Shown here in pieces: positions 46,329-55,513 of a DNA stretch of 64,000 bases; within the stretch, counting starts at the first letter, position 1, and every line of letters begins with the position of its first letter. Position numbers and translations under genes: made by a program. The notes under the pieces were generated by a model. It did not search any database and had not been told where the DNA came from. It saw nothing but the letters and a program-made list of their open reading frames with translations. The DNA is from Bacillus cereus G9842 (lineage in GTDB: Bacteria > Bacillota > Bacilli > Bacillales > Bacillaceae_G). Where the stretch lies: the NCBI RefSeq assembly GCF_000021305.1, contig NC_011772.1:1898001-1962000 (forward strand), read 5' to 3'.

Positions 46329-47804
46329 ATGGAAATTCAGTTTAATCCAATCTTAAAAACGGAACTAACAATTCAAGATATTCAAAATGAAATGGAATCT
46401 GGAAAGTTAACTTCAAAAGAGCTAGTGATGTATTATCTCTATAGAATCGCAAAGTATGATCAAGACGGACCGAAAATCAATTCAATTTTAGAAATCAATC
46501 CAGATGCTATTTTTATTGCAGAAGCGTTAGATCATGAAAGAAAGACAAAGGGTGTAAGGGGTCCGCTACATGGTATACCTGTTTTGGTTAAGGATAATAT
46601 TGAAACGAATGACTCCATGCATACAAGTGCAGGTACGATTGCTCTAGAACAAAATATAAGTAGTGAAGATGCATTTCTCGTTACTAAACTGCGAGAAGCA
46701 GGGGCCGTGATAATAGGAAAAACGAATATGACAGAATTAGCAAATGCAATGTCTTTTAAAATGTGGGCTGGATATAGTGCAAGAGGTGGTCAAACAATTA
46801 ATCCATACGGAACGCGTAAGGATGGTATGTTTGTTGGGGGCTCAAGTACAGGCTCTGCGATAGCAGTTGCCGCTAACTTTACAGTAGTATCTATTGGGAC
46901 AGAAACCGATGCTTCTATTTTGAGCCCCGCTGTTCAAAACTCTGTAGTTGGCATTAAACCGACTGTCGGTCTAATTAGTCGTAGAGGAATTATTCCATTC
47001 ACTTATTCGCAAGATACAGCTGGACCATTTGCTAGAACAGTAACAGATGCCGCTATTTTACTAGGGAGCTTAACTGGAGTGGATGAGAAAGATGTAGCAA
47101 CTCGTAAAAGTGAAGGTAGGGCATATCAGGATTATACATCTTACCTTGATGCTAATGGTTTAAATGGAGCGAAAATTGGTGTGTTTAACGACGCACCAAA
47201 AGATTATTACGAAAATGGTGAGTATGATGAAAAATTGTTTAAAGAAACGATCCAAGTATTACGTAATGAGGGAGCGGCAGTAGTAGAGAATATTGATATT
47301 CATTCTTTTCATAGAGAATGGAGTTGGGGAGTTCCGCTTTATGAACTGAAGCATAGTTTAGATAACTATCTTTCTAAATTACGTTCTATTATTCCGGTAC
47401 ATTCTATTTCGGAGTTAATGGAGTTTAATAAAAACATGGCAGAAAGAGCTTTAAAATATGGACAAACTAAGTTAGAGGGAAGAAAAGATTTTCCTAATAC
47501 GTTACGAAATCCAGAATATTTAAATGCGAGATTAGAAGATATATATTTTTCTCAAGAACAAGGCATTGATTTTGCATTGGAAAAATATAATCTTGATGCG
47601 ATACTGTTTCCTTCCTATATAGGTTCTACTATATGTGCGAAAGCGGGTTATCCGTCTATAGCAATACCAGCAGGGTATATGGAAAGCGGGAGACCTTTTG
47701 GAATTACGATTGCAAGTACTGCCTTTAGTGAAGGGATATTAATTAAGCTAGCTTACGCTTTTGAACAGGCGACAAAACATAGAAAAATCCCGAACTTGTC
47801 ATGA
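46329..47804 (+). CDS. Amidase signature family hydrolase
   Basis: 491-residue amidase of the GatA/peptide-amidase superfamily. Ser-cisSer-Lys triad: Lys in GIPVLVKDNIE near 82, Ser in GGSSTGSAIAVA near 175 and nucleophile Ser in GTETDASILSPA near 200. GPLHGIPVLVKDN and GIKPTVGLISRRG are typical; the -TDAS- replaces the more frequent -TDGS-. Not part of a gatCAB operon, so it is a free amidase with unknown amide substrate. ATG 46329 follows AAGGGAGA. Cytosolic (no signal peptide). Confidence 0.9.
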   Translation: MEIQFNPILKTELTIQDIQNEMESGKLTSKELVMYYLYRIAKYDQDGPKINSILEINPDAIFIAEALDHERKTKGVRGPLHGIPVLVKDNIETNDSMHTSAGTIALEQNISSEDAFLVTKLREAGAVIIGKTNMTELANAMSFKMWAGYSARGGQTINPYGTRKDGMFVGGSSTGSAIAVAANFTVVSIGTETDASILSPAVQNSVVGIKPTVGLISRRGIIPFTYSQDTAGPFARTVTDAAILLGSLTGVDEKDVATRKSEGRAYQDYTSYLDANGLNGAKIGVFNDAPKDYYENGEYDEKLFKETIQVLRNEGAAVVENIDIHSFHREWSWGVPLYELKHSLDNYLSKLRSIIPVHSISELMEFNKNMAERALKYGQTKLEGRKDFPNTLRNPEYLNARLEDIYFSQEQGIDFALEKYNLDAILFPSYIGSTICAKAGYPSIAIPAGYMESGRPFGITIASTAFSEGILIKLAYAFEQATKHRKIPNLS

Positions 47805-47814
47805 ACAGAATAAA

Positions 47815-47846
47815 CAAAAAGGACAGGGAATTCCTGTCCTTTTTGC
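47815..47846. terminator. Bidirectional terminator
   Basis: AAAAAGGACAGG / CCTGTCCTTTTT, between the amidase and the broken MFS gene. Confidence 0.92.
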
Positions 47847-47872
47847 TGTGTTGACTACAGTGATAGATTATT

Positions 47873-49072
47873 CTACTCTGGTTTATAATATTTTAATAAA
47901 CTGAAAGATAAACAAGCGGAACATAAAATAAGAATAGAAGCGATTATATAAATTGTACGGACACCGAACATATCAGTAATAATGCCAACGCTAAGCATAG
48001 AAAGACCAGAAGTTGTTGAAAGAAGGGCGCCATGTACCGTATACATTTTTTATAATAAAGAAGGGGCGACACTTGATTGTAAAACTGTCGTTTGAGAAAT
48101 ATCTCTAATTTGATAACATGGTCCCATTAGAACACATAGAAAAAGCGCAATAAATCCGCTGCTCGTCATACCATATAAAAATGTAAGAATGCTAAACATA
48201 AGAGAGCCAATCGACATGGATCGTATTAAATTGTTTTGAATATAGGAACTCATTTTCCATGCTAATAGACCACCGATTAACGTACCAACATAATAACTTG
48301 TATTAATATATCCCCACCATTCTTCGCTTTTATGAAGAATAGACGTAACATATGCCATTGTAATAGCACCAATCCATATTGTCCCTGCGAAAGTTTCAAT
48401 TAAGTCCATATATGTAACGGTACGGAGAGAAGGATTTTGAAATAAGAGTTTCCAACCTTCCGATAAAGCAGTACTTTTTGAAGAGGGAGGGTCTGCTATT
48501 CGTTCAGTATGTATGGTATGTAATGAAAAGTGTAATGCAATGCATCCAAAAATCATCAACATGTTATTAATCATGAGTGTAGATGTAGCGCCAATGAGAA
48601 GAACGATAACACTCGTAAATGAATAAGCGGCGGCTTGCGCAATTTGTGTTGAAAAGGAAAAGATACTATTTACTTTTACTAATTTTTCTTTTGGTGTAAG
48701 GCGCGGAAGAATGCTGTATAGTAATGGAGCACTCCATCCACTACATAATGAAATGAAAAAAATAAAAGTTAATAGAGCTATAATATTTGTGGATAAGACC
48801 GGAAATAAAATCATTAATAATAGTAAAAAGACTGTTTTTAGCCATTGTAGCGTATATAACAACGTATAAGGTGGAAAACGATTTACTATAAGAGGTGCAG
48901 AGATGTTAGCAATTAGATTTGTGATAACTTGTAATAGTGGAAAAAGAGCAGTAATAGTAGCTGATTTAGTTGCTATATAAATATGAGTTGTAATAATCAT
49001 TACATATACGATGTCAGCAAGAGTAATGCATATTTTGGAACCTAAGTAGTAAGTTAGTGACTGGTTTTTCAA
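47873..49072 (-). pseudogene. MFS transporter interrupted by in-frame TAA
   Basis: TTG 49072 follows AGAGGTGG and starts MKNQSLTYYLGSKICITLAD. The frame runs through ten or so helices to ...QSSVAPSLL and hits TAA at 48050-48052. It then continues in the same frame as KMYTVHGALLSTTSGLSMLS...GVRTIYIIASILILC...LLKYYKPE to a TAG at 47873-47875, giving a normal MFS length of about 399 codons. A GAA-to-TAA change (one base) is the simplest cause. The truncated product lacks helices 11-12. Efflux of an unknown compound was the likely role. Confidence 0.85.
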
Positions 49073-49344
49073 TAAGAATACCACCTCTAAAAAATAGTAT
49101 TTAGTAATTAGAATAATTGTAGTTTAAAAATTAAAATTTTTAAAGAATTTCATTTTTTGTCACTTTTTGAAAGGAATTTTCATGTATAATGAAGAATATA
49201 TTGATATAGTATTATATTAATAATCATTGTAACAGTGAGTATGTACAATAGCTTGTAGCAAACGCCCAAGTGTAAGAAAGGGCGGATAAACCATTCTTTT
49301 CTTCATATACATATAGAAAATGAGAAAGAAAGTGAGGGTTGCAT

Positions 49345-49773
49345 ATGGCTGCTTGGGTAATTTGGTTTATAATAGCTGGTATTTTATTTATCGCAGAAAT
49401 GTTGTCGATTACATTTTACATGCTTTGGCTTGGAATTGGGGCTGTTGTCGGAGGTCTTATTGCTTTGTTTGCTCCTGATGCACTACTGTTACAAGTTACT
49501 GTTGGTGCAATTGTAAGTTTAACTTTGACATTCTTTACGAAAAGAATTTCAAAAAACTTTCGAGAAGCAAAAGGTTTTACTGATACAGTAGATATGCTTG
49601 TTGGTAAAAAAGGGATTGTTATGCAAGCGATTACAAATGAAGCGAATGGTATTGTAAAGGTGGATGGAGATACTTGGACAGCTATTGCAGATTCTTCAAT
49701 TGATGCTGGAGAAAAAGTCGTTGTTATAAAGAGGCATAGTACTATATTACAAGTGAAAAAGGAGAGTGAATAA
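49345..49773 (+). CDS. NfeD-family membrane protein
   Basis: 142-residue protein: two or three N-terminal helices (WVIWFIIAGILFIAEMLSITFYMLWLGIGAVVGGLIALF) and a C-terminal soluble OB-fold domain (VGKKGIVMQAITNEANGIVKVDGDTWTAIADSSIDAGEKVVVIKR). NfeD proteins partner stomatins. ATG 49345 follows GTGAGGG. The stomatin gene starts two bases after its stop, a conserved operon pairing. Confidence 0.9.
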   Translation: MAAWVIWFIIAGILFIAEMLSITFYMLWLGIGAVVGGLIALFAPDALLLQVTVGAIVSLTLTFFTKRISKNFREAKGFTDTVDMLVGKKGIVMQAITNEANGIVKVDGDTWTAIADSSIDAGEKVVVIKRHSTILQVKKESE

Positions 49774-49775
49774 AT

Positions 49776-50744
49776 ATGGTAGCATTAACGTTAACGATTA
49801 TATTCGCACTAATTGTAGTTACATTTATCGCATTAACAATTAAAATTATTCCTCAGCAAAAAGTTGGGGTTGTTGAAAGATTTGGTAAGTTTCAACGTAT
49901 CATGCACCCTGGGTTAAATATTTTAATACCAATTGTAGATCGTGTCCGTGTATATCATGACTTACGTATTCAACAAACGAATGTACCACCGCAAAAGGTA
50001 ATTACGAAAGATAATGTTCAAGTAGAAATTGATACAATTATTTTCTATCAAATTGTTGAACCAGAACTTGCGACATATGGTATTTCAAACTATGAATATG
50101 GTGTTCGTAATATTACTTCAGCAACGATGCGTCAAATCATCGGTAAAATGGAACTAGATGAAACGTTATCTGGTCGTGAAAAAATTTCAACAGAAATCCG
50201 CTTAGCGCTTGATGAAGCAACAGAAAAATGGGGCGTACGTATTGAACGTGTCGAAGTTGTTGATATTAACCCGCCAAAAGATGTGCAAGCATCAATGGAA
50301 AAACAAATGAAGGCTGAGCGTAATAAACGTGCGATTATTTTAGAAGCTGAAGCAGCAAAACAAGATAAAGTTCTTCGCGCTGAAGGGGAAAAGCAAAGTA
50401 AAATCTTGATGGCTGAAGGGGATAAAGAAGCGCGTATTCGCGAAGCTGAAGGTTTAAAAGAAGCGAAAGAATTAGAAGCGCAAGGGGAAGCAAGAGCAAT
50501 TGAAGAAATCGCAAAAGCAGAACAAAACCGTATTGAATTGCTTCGTGAAGCGAATATAGATGAACGTATACTTGCTTATAAATCATTTGAATCATTAGAA
50601 GAAGTTGCAAAAGGACCAGCAAATAAAGTCTTTATTCCGTCTAATGCAATTGAAACACTTGGTACTCTTGGGGCAATTGGAGAAATATTTAAAGAAAAAC
50701 AAGCGAAGAAACTACCTTCAAATGATACAGGAAAAGAACAATAA
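49776..50744 (+). CDS. SPFH/Band 7 stomatin-like protein (QmcA-like)
   Basis: 322-residue slipin: N-terminal membrane helix (LTLTIIFALIVVTFIALTIKI), SPFH domain starting IIPQQKVGVVERFGKFQRIMHPGLNILIPIVDRV, then a long Glu/Lys-rich coiled coil (AEAAKQDKVLRAEGEKQSKI repeats) and a C-terminal NKVFIPSNAIETLGTLG. Forms oligomeric membrane scaffolds. ATG 49776 with AAGGAGAGTGA, overlapping the end of nfeD's unit. A terminator follows. Confidence 0.93.
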   Translation: MVALTLTIIFALIVVTFIALTIKIIPQQKVGVVERFGKFQRIMHPGLNILIPIVDRVRVYHDLRIQQTNVPPQKVITKDNVQVEIDTIIFYQIVEPELATYGISNYEYGVRNITSATMRQIIGKMELDETLSGREKISTEIRLALDEATEKWGVRIERVEVVDINPPKDVQASMEKQMKAERNKRAIILEAEAAKQDKVLRAEGEKQSKILMAEGDKEARIREAEGLKEAKELEAQGEARAIEEIAKAEQNRIELLREANIDERILAYKSFESLEEVAKGPANKVFIPSNAIETLGTLGAIGEIFKEKQAKKLPSNDTGKEQ

Positions 50745-50751
50745 AAGTGAG

Positions 50752-50784
50752 GAAGAGAAATGGGATACCATTTCTCTTTTTTTG
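50752..50784 (+). terminator. Intrinsic terminator of nfeD-stomatin operon
   Basis: AAGAGAAATGG / CCATTTCTCTT, four-base loop, long T run. Confidence 0.92.
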
Positions 50785-50787
50785 TGC

Positions 50788-50816
50788 GTATATTCCGAAA
50801 AGCTTGTACATATCCA
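50788..50816 (+). promoter_or_regulatory. Sigma-E-like promoter of second spoIIP gene
   Basis: GTATATT (six of seven -35 positions), 14-base spacer, CATATCCA (50809-50816). Contains GCTTGTACATA (50802-50812), identical to the first spoIIP region. Confidence 0.55.
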
Positions 50817-50836
50817 TGTATAAAGAAGGTGATGCA

Positions 50837-51970
50837 GTGAAAAAGTATGCAACTCGAATACATGGGAAGAAACTAATTTCGTTACTCCTTTTATATGCGC
50901 TAATAGTAATTATGATAGCGTCGATTCTGACGTCACTTTTACATACAATGAAATCGAATTATGCAAATCAATGGTTTGGAAAAGTATCGATGCAAGGTTT
51001 TGTTCAAATGATAGAAAGTGAGAATCGCTATTATGGATTTGATTATTTTAAGCAGAATAAACGAGAGTCAGTTGGGAATTTAATGTTCTCTATTGCGACA
51101 GATTTGAAGATTAAAGATTTAAGAACATTTGTCGGTAAAGAAGTACCTGGTATGTCAAAGTATTATTCTAACATTATCGTAGCTGGGGAAGGGACAAACT
51201 TGACGAATATCCCAAATGAATCTAGTGTACCGATTGAAGAAGTAACGAAAGAGCGGAAAGTAGCAAAAGATAAAGTTACAGAAGCGGAAAAGAATAATCC
51301 GGTTCAGAAAAAGAACGGAGCGAAAAAAGGTGAGAGTGCAGTATATATTTATCATACACATAGCTGGGAATCCTTCTTTCCATTATTACCAGGGGCAACT
51401 GATCCATCTAGCCCAGATGTAAATGTGTCCTTACTAGGAAAACGTATGAAGGAACAACTTGAGGGGCAAGGAATTCCAGTAATTCACGATAAAACGAATA
51501 TGGGTGATTTATTAGCGAGTAAAAAGTGGGTATGGTATCAGTCATATAAAGCGTCTCATGAATATGTAAAAGAAGCATTAGCACAAAATAATAAAATTGC
51601 GTTTCCGATTGATATACATCGTGATGACCAGCGTAAGAAAGTAACAACAAAAGTAATTAACGGGAAATCGTATGCAAGATTATATTTTATAATTGGGATG
51701 GAAAATGAAAGGCGTGCTGAAAATGAAAAAATTGCAAGAGCAATCAATAGTTATTTAGATGAAAACTACTACGGATTAAGTAGAGGGATTTTTCCAAAGT
51801 ATAAAAAAGATGGAAATGGCGTTTATAACCAAGATTTATCGAAAAATGCGATGTTAATTGAAGTTGGTGGTGTTGATAATACGTTAGATGAATTATATAA
51901 CACAATTGATGTGTTAACAGAAGCGTTTAGTAAATATTATTGGAATGATGCGGAAAAAGTGAATGGATGA
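50837..51970 (+). CDS. spoIIP: SpoIIP-family peptidoglycan hydrolase, copy 2
   Basis: 377-residue paralogue of the gene at 43-44 kb. GTG 50837 follows AAGAAGGTGAT; the longer frame back to 50747 runs through a terminator. One membrane helix (LISLLLLYALIVIMIASILTS), then FVGKEVPGMSKYYSNIIVAGEGTNLTNIP, a charged linker and the catalytic domain with YHTHSWESFFPLL, PIDIHRDD and LIEVGGVDN. Both copies keep the zinc and catalytic residues. They end with the same EKVNG tail. Engulfment or septal peptidoglycan degradation is the likely role. Confidence 0.9.
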   Translation: MKKYATRIHGKKLISLLLLYALIVIMIASILTSLLHTMKSNYANQWFGKVSMQGFVQMIESENRYYGFDYFKQNKRESVGNLMFSIATDLKIKDLRTFVGKEVPGMSKYYSNIIVAGEGTNLTNIPNESSVPIEEVTKERKVAKDKVTEAEKNNPVQKKNGAKKGESAVYIYHTHSWESFFPLLPGATDPSSPDVNVSLLGKRMKEQLEGQGIPVIHDKTNMGDLLASKKWVWYQSYKASHEYVKEALAQNNKIAFPIDIHRDDQRKKVTTKVINGKSYARLYFIIGMENERRAENEKIARAINSYLDENYYGLSRGIFPKYKKDGNGVYNQDLSKNAMLIEVGGVDNTLDELYNTIDVLTEAFSKYYWNDAEKVNG

Positions 51971-51998
51971 GGGACGGGAGACCGTTCCTTTTTTATTT
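51970..51998 (+). terminator. Terminator after second spoIIP
   Basis: GGGACGG / CCGTTCC, four-base GAGA loop, then TTTTTT. Confidence 0.85.
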
Positions 51999-52059
51999 TG
52001 AAATCTTAAAATGTGATATAATGGAATTTTATGAATGTTAAATAAAGGGAGAGAGAAAC

Positions 52060-52650
52060 ATGCAAATACTACTAATACGCCACGGAGAATCAGAAGCTGA
52101 TATTTTACATGTGCATGAAGGACGAGCTGATTTTGAGTTAACTGAAAAAGGGAGACAACAAGTACAAAAACTTGTACAGAAAGTGAAAAAAGATTTTGCA
52201 CCAGATTTCATTTGGGCAAGCACATTAAAACGTGCTCGTGAAACGGGTGAAACATTAGCAGAAGTAATTGGTTGTCCAATTCAATTAGAAGAGGAATTAA
52301 TGGAGTTTAATAATGGAATACAAGCTGGCTTATCATTTGAAGAAGCAAAGAAATATCCAGAACCAAAGTTTCTTCATGACCGTTTTGAAAACGGAGAGTC
52401 ATTTATTGAGTTTCGAATGAGAATAGAAGGGATTTTTTCTAAAATTGTGACAGAGAATACATATGATCGAATTGCGATTGTTGCCCATGGAGGCGTAATT
52501 AATAGTCTATTACGTGCATTTTTCAATATGCCAATTTCAATGGACTACTATTTCAAAATGGGAGATACGGGAATAAGTTTAATTGAAATTGAGGGTGAAC
52601 AAAAAACGGTGCATTTCATTAATGATACGAATCATTTGGACGGGATGTAA
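52060..52650 (+). CDS. Histidine phosphatase family protein
   Basis: 196-residue phosphoglycerate-mutase-like protein. LLIRHGESEAD (phospho-His near 8), WASTLKRARETGETLA (second Arg), MEFNNGIQAGL (acid) and IAIVAHGGVINSLL (second His) are all present. Paralogous to the 22-kb phosphatase but distinct. ATG 52060 follows GGGAGAGAG. A HAD phosphatase gene starts six bases after the stop; the two form an operon of phosphatases with unknown substrates. Confidence 0.9.
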   Translation: MQILLIRHGESEADILHVHEGRADFELTEKGRQQVQKLVQKVKKDFAPDFIWASTLKRARETGETLAEVIGCPIQLEEELMEFNNGIQAGLSFEEAKKYPEPKFLHDRFENGESFIEFRMRIEGIFSKIVTENTYDRIAIVAHGGVINSLLRAFFNMPISMDYYFKMGDTGISLIEIEGEQKTVHFINDTNHLDGM

Positions 52651-52656
52651 AGACTT

Positions 52657-53433
52657 ATGTACAAAGTTGCATTTTTTGATGTTGACGGTACGCTTTTAAG
52701 CGAGATTGATAGAAGTATGCACGAAAGTACAAAAGAAGCGGTACAAAGATTAATAGATAAGGGGATTCACGTAGTTGTTACAACAGGGAGACCATATAGT
52801 TTATGCTCACAATTTAAGGGGTTAGGCATAAATACGTATATTTCTGCAAATGGTGCACATATAAAATGTGGGGAAGAAGTTATACATAAATCAGTACTTT
52901 CAAGCGAAATCGTTCATGATATTTCAAATTTTGCTGAATTACATGGTCACAGTGTTTCTTACTTTACAGAAGAATTTGCAATGAATGATATTGCCTCCAA
53001 AGATGAACGTGTCATACGAGCGTTAAATGAAACTTTAAATTTAGAGCGGTATCCTGACAAAGTTAAAAACTTGTCAGATGAGATGTATTGCATATGTCTG
53101 TATGCCGATGAAGCAGAAGCTCAAAAATTCATTGAAAGATATCCAGCACTTACGTTTGACCGTTTTCATGGTTACGTTATAAATGTATTGGAAGATAGTA
53201 AAGTATCGAAGCTAACTGCAATTCAAAAAGTATTGGAACATTTAAATATTAGTAAATCAGAAGCCATTGCTTTTGGTGATGGTGGAAATGATATTGAGAT
53301 GTTGCAGTATGTAGGATTAGGAGTTGCGATGGGAAATGGTGGAGAGGAGTTGAAGAGAAGGGCTGATTTCGTTACAACGAAGGCGAGTGAAGGCGGAATT
53401 TCTTATGCCTTAAAGAAGTTACGCATTATTTAA
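52657..53433 (+). CDS. Cof-type HAD-IIB hydrolase
   Basis: 258-residue haloacid-dehalogenase phosphatase. Motif I AFFDVDGTLLSE (nucleophile Asp near 8), motif II VVTTGRP, motif III Lys (SKVSKLTAIQKV) and motif IV GDGGNDIEML are clear. The cap domain sits between motifs II and III (type IIB). Substrate probably a sugar phosphate or nucleotide. No own ribosome site stronger than GATGTAAAG; translation may be coupled to the upstream phosphatase. Confidence 0.92.
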   Translation: MYKVAFFDVDGTLLSEIDRSMHESTKEAVQRLIDKGIHVVVTTGRPYSLCSQFKGLGINTYISANGAHIKCGEEVIHKSVLSSEIVHDISNFAELHGHSVSYFTEEFAMNDIASKDERVIRALNETLNLERYPDKVKNLSDEMYCICLYADEAEAQKFIERYPALTFDRFHGYVINVLEDSKVSKLTAIQKVLEHLNISKSEAIAFGDGGNDIEMLQYVGLGVAMGNGGEELKRRADFVTTKASEGGISYALKKLRII

Positions 53434-53452
53434 AACTGATAGCTAGTCAGTG

Positions 53453-53488
53453 TGAAAAATCCTGTTTTAATAATAGGATTTTTTTGTT
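53453..53488 (+). terminator. Intrinsic terminator of phosphatase operon
   Basis: AAAAATCCT / AGGATTTTT with a loop of about 13 bases and T run. Confidence 0.8.
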
Positions 53489-53499
53489 CAACAATGTGC

Positions 53500-53529
53500 T
53501 TGCAATAAAAGGAAAAATATGAGTATAAT
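53500..53529 (+). promoter_or_regulatory. Sigma-A promoter of marR-family gene
   Basis: TTGCAA (53500-53505), 18-base spacer, TATAAT (53524-53529). Immediately downstream is the inverted repeat listed next. Confidence 0.7.
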
Positions 53530-53536
53530 GAGAAAG

Positions 53537-53555
53537 TAATTAGGTAAGCTAATTA
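53537..53555 (+). promoter_or_regulatory. MarR-type operator, TAATTAG-N5-CTAATTA
   Basis: Perfect 7-5-7 inverted repeat about eight bases after the -10 element and 27 bases before the start codon. Position is ideal for autorepression by the MarR-family product. Confidence 0.65.
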
Positions 53556-53581
53556 TTAACGAGAAAGGAGAGTGAAGATGA

Positions 53582-54127
53582 ATGGATTCAAGAAAAGATT
53601 CTCTTCCTTTAGGGATTGAGCCGTACGCAGAGTTAATCAAAAAGACAGCATCAGCGGAAACGGATCCAATCGCAGCAAAACTTGGTTTGTTAATGTTATG
53701 GACGTCTGATAATGTTCTTGATGCTGTTGACGTAGATTTAGCTCCACTTGGTATTTCAGAGAGTAAATTAGATTTTTTACTATTGTTTATTTTGCGTGAA
53801 ATGGAAGCGAATGGGGAAGAAGTGAACATGAGTCCTTCGGATATTGCGAGTCGATTAGGGATTACACGTGCTTCTGTCACTGGCTTATTAGATTGGATGG
53901 AGAAACGAGAGTTAATCGTAAGATTCCACCATTCTAAAGATCGAAGAAGATTAAAGGTGAAAATTACTCCGAAAGGAAAAGAACTAGTTACACATTCTTT
54001 ACCAACTTTTTGGTTATCTTGCGCTTCGTTAGTTGATGGCTTTAATCAAGAAGAGCGTCAAGTTTTAGAAAAGCTATTAAATAAAATGCAAGCAACTATG
54101 CAGGTGAAATTAGGAGAAGGTAGGTAA
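53582..54127 (+). CDS. MarR-family transcriptional regulator
   Basis: 181-residue winged-helix regulator. The DNA-binding segment is MSPSDIASRLGITRASVTGLLDWMEKRELIVRFHHSKDRRRLKVKITPKGKELV, with the RRRLKVKIT wing. Effectors of this group are phenolic or drug-like molecules. ATG 53582 follows AAAGGAGA at a somewhat long ten-base spacing; a nearby ATG 53578 is out of frame. It stands before an MFS pump, 193 bases away, which it probably controls. An inverted repeat at its promoter suggests autoregulation. Confidence 0.92.
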   Translation: MDSRKDSLPLGIEPYAELIKKTASAETDPIAAKLGLLMLWTSDNVLDAVDVDLAPLGISESKLDFLLLFILREMEANGEEVNMSPSDIASRLGITRASVTGLLDWMEKRELIVRFHHSKDRRRLKVKITPKGKELVTHSLPTFWLSCASLVDGFNQEERQVLEKLLNKMQATMQVKLGEGR

Positions 54128-54160
54128 ATAAGTTGATTATGAAGATCAACTTATTTATTT
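54124..54160 (+). terminator. Terminator of marR-family gene
   Basis: AAATAAGTTGAT / ATCAACTTATTT with seven-base loop overlapping the stop codon. Confidence 0.8.
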
Positions 54161-54320
54161 GGACATATAATTAGCTTGCCTTATTATATGTTTAACTAAC
54201 TTTTTGCACGGTGATAATTTTTGCTATGTAATTAAAATAAATAAGAGTTAAAGGAATGCTATTTTAGTGATCTAGAGGTTTTAAACTAATAAAAATAAAT
54301 GGTAATAAGGGAGAGAGTTT

Positions 54321-55505
54321 ATGATGGAAATAGGAAAGGAAGTAAATAGTGAAAAGAATTATACAATAATGACAGCTGTATTATGTTGGTCGGGTATGGT
54401 AGTTATGTCTAGCCTATATGTAACAATACCTTTAATCTCTCTATTTTCAAACATTTTTAATACGTCATTAACACACTCGGCAGCTACAGGAAGTATATTT
54501 TCTGTTGGCTTTGCTATAGGGTGTTTGTTATTTGGGGCAATCTCTGATAAATATGGACGAAAAAAAGTGATTTTTATTGGATTGCTTGCACTGTCGATAG
54601 TTTCTTTTTGCTTAGGGTTTGTAGATAGTTTCTTTTGGCTTGTTATTTATAGAGGTATACAGGGGATAGCCGCAGCTACATTTTCTCCAGTAGCGTTAGC
54701 CTACGTTGTAGAAATGTTCCCAGTAGAAAAAAGGGTTACAACAATAGGGTTTGTTAGTACCGGTTTTTTAGTAGCTGGAATTGTAGGGCAGGTAATAAGT
54801 ACTGCTGTTAGTCAGCATTTTGGATGGCATATGGTTTTCTTTCTTCTTAGCATTGTCTATATAAGTACTGCTATATGGGTTTATTATTCTCTTCCGAAAG
54901 GAGAGACGTCTCAATCCTATACTGATATTTTGGGACCAATTAAACAGATGGGTAAAGTTTTTACAAATAAAAGCTTAGTATTAAGCTATATAATTGCATT
55001 CGTTTTATTAATGGCTTTTGTTAATATGTATACTGTTTTAGGGAATTATTTGAGCTCTCCTACTTACAATTTAACTGCGGAACAAATCCTTTATTTTCGC
55101 TTAGCAGGGCTGTTTGGTATGTTGCTGTCACCACTTGCAGGTCGTTTAACAAAGAGGTTTGAAATAAGGAAAGTTCTTCAAGGAGGATTGTTGATTGCTA
55201 TTTTTAGTCTAAGTTCAATGGGCTTTGTTTCGTATCTATTTCTACTTGTAATGATGAGTGTCTGTTTTGTAATAGGTATTGCTATATCCGTTCCGTCTTT
55301 AGTTTCTCTTGTAGGTCAATTAGGAGGGAAAGCAAGGGGAATAGCGGTATCTATTTATACTTTTATTTTATTTTTAGGTACTAGTATAGGGCCTATCATT
55401 TCTATTTATCTTATGAAAATAGGAGGTTATGCTCAAACATTTATTTTATTAGGAATGATACTTTTTATTGGTTTTGTAGCTTCTCTATTTATAATTAATG
55501 AATGA
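54321..55505 (+). CDS. MFS efflux transporter (AraJ/YdhP-like)
   Basis: 394-residue, 12-helix major-facilitator protein. Motif A reads FGAISDKYGRKKVIFIGL between helices 2 and 3, and a later LAGRLTKRFEIRKVLQGG replicates it in the second half. Similar to DHA1-type drug efflux proteins. The 5' 20 residues are hydrophilic (MMEIGKEVNSEKNY). ATG 54321 follows GGGAGAGAG; MM offers two adjacent starts. The upstream MarR regulator is the likely controller. No sign of truncation. Confidence 0.9.
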   Translation: MMEIGKEVNSEKNYTIMTAVLCWSGMVVMSSLYVTIPLISLFSNIFNTSLTHSAATGSIFSVGFAIGCLLFGAISDKYGRKKVIFIGLLALSIVSFCLGFVDSFFWLVIYRGIQGIAAATFSPVALAYVVEMFPVEKRVTTIGFVSTGFLVAGIVGQVISTAVSQHFGWHMVFFLLSIVYISTAIWVYYSLPKGETSQSYTDILGPIKQMGKVFTNKSLVLSYIIAFVLLMAFVNMYTVLGNYLSSPTYNLTAEQILYFRLAGLFGMLLSPLAGRLTKRFEIRKVLQGGLLIAIFSLSSMGFVSYLFLLVMMSVCFVIGIAISVPSLVSLVGQLGGKARGIAVSIYTFILFLGTSIGPIISIYLMKIGGYAQTFILLGMILFIGFVASLFIINE

Positions 55506-55513
55506 GTGGAAAA

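Noticed and set aside
50747..50836. N-terminal extension of second SpoIIP
   Set aside because: The extension crosses a transcription terminator; GTG 50837 has a proper ribosome site.
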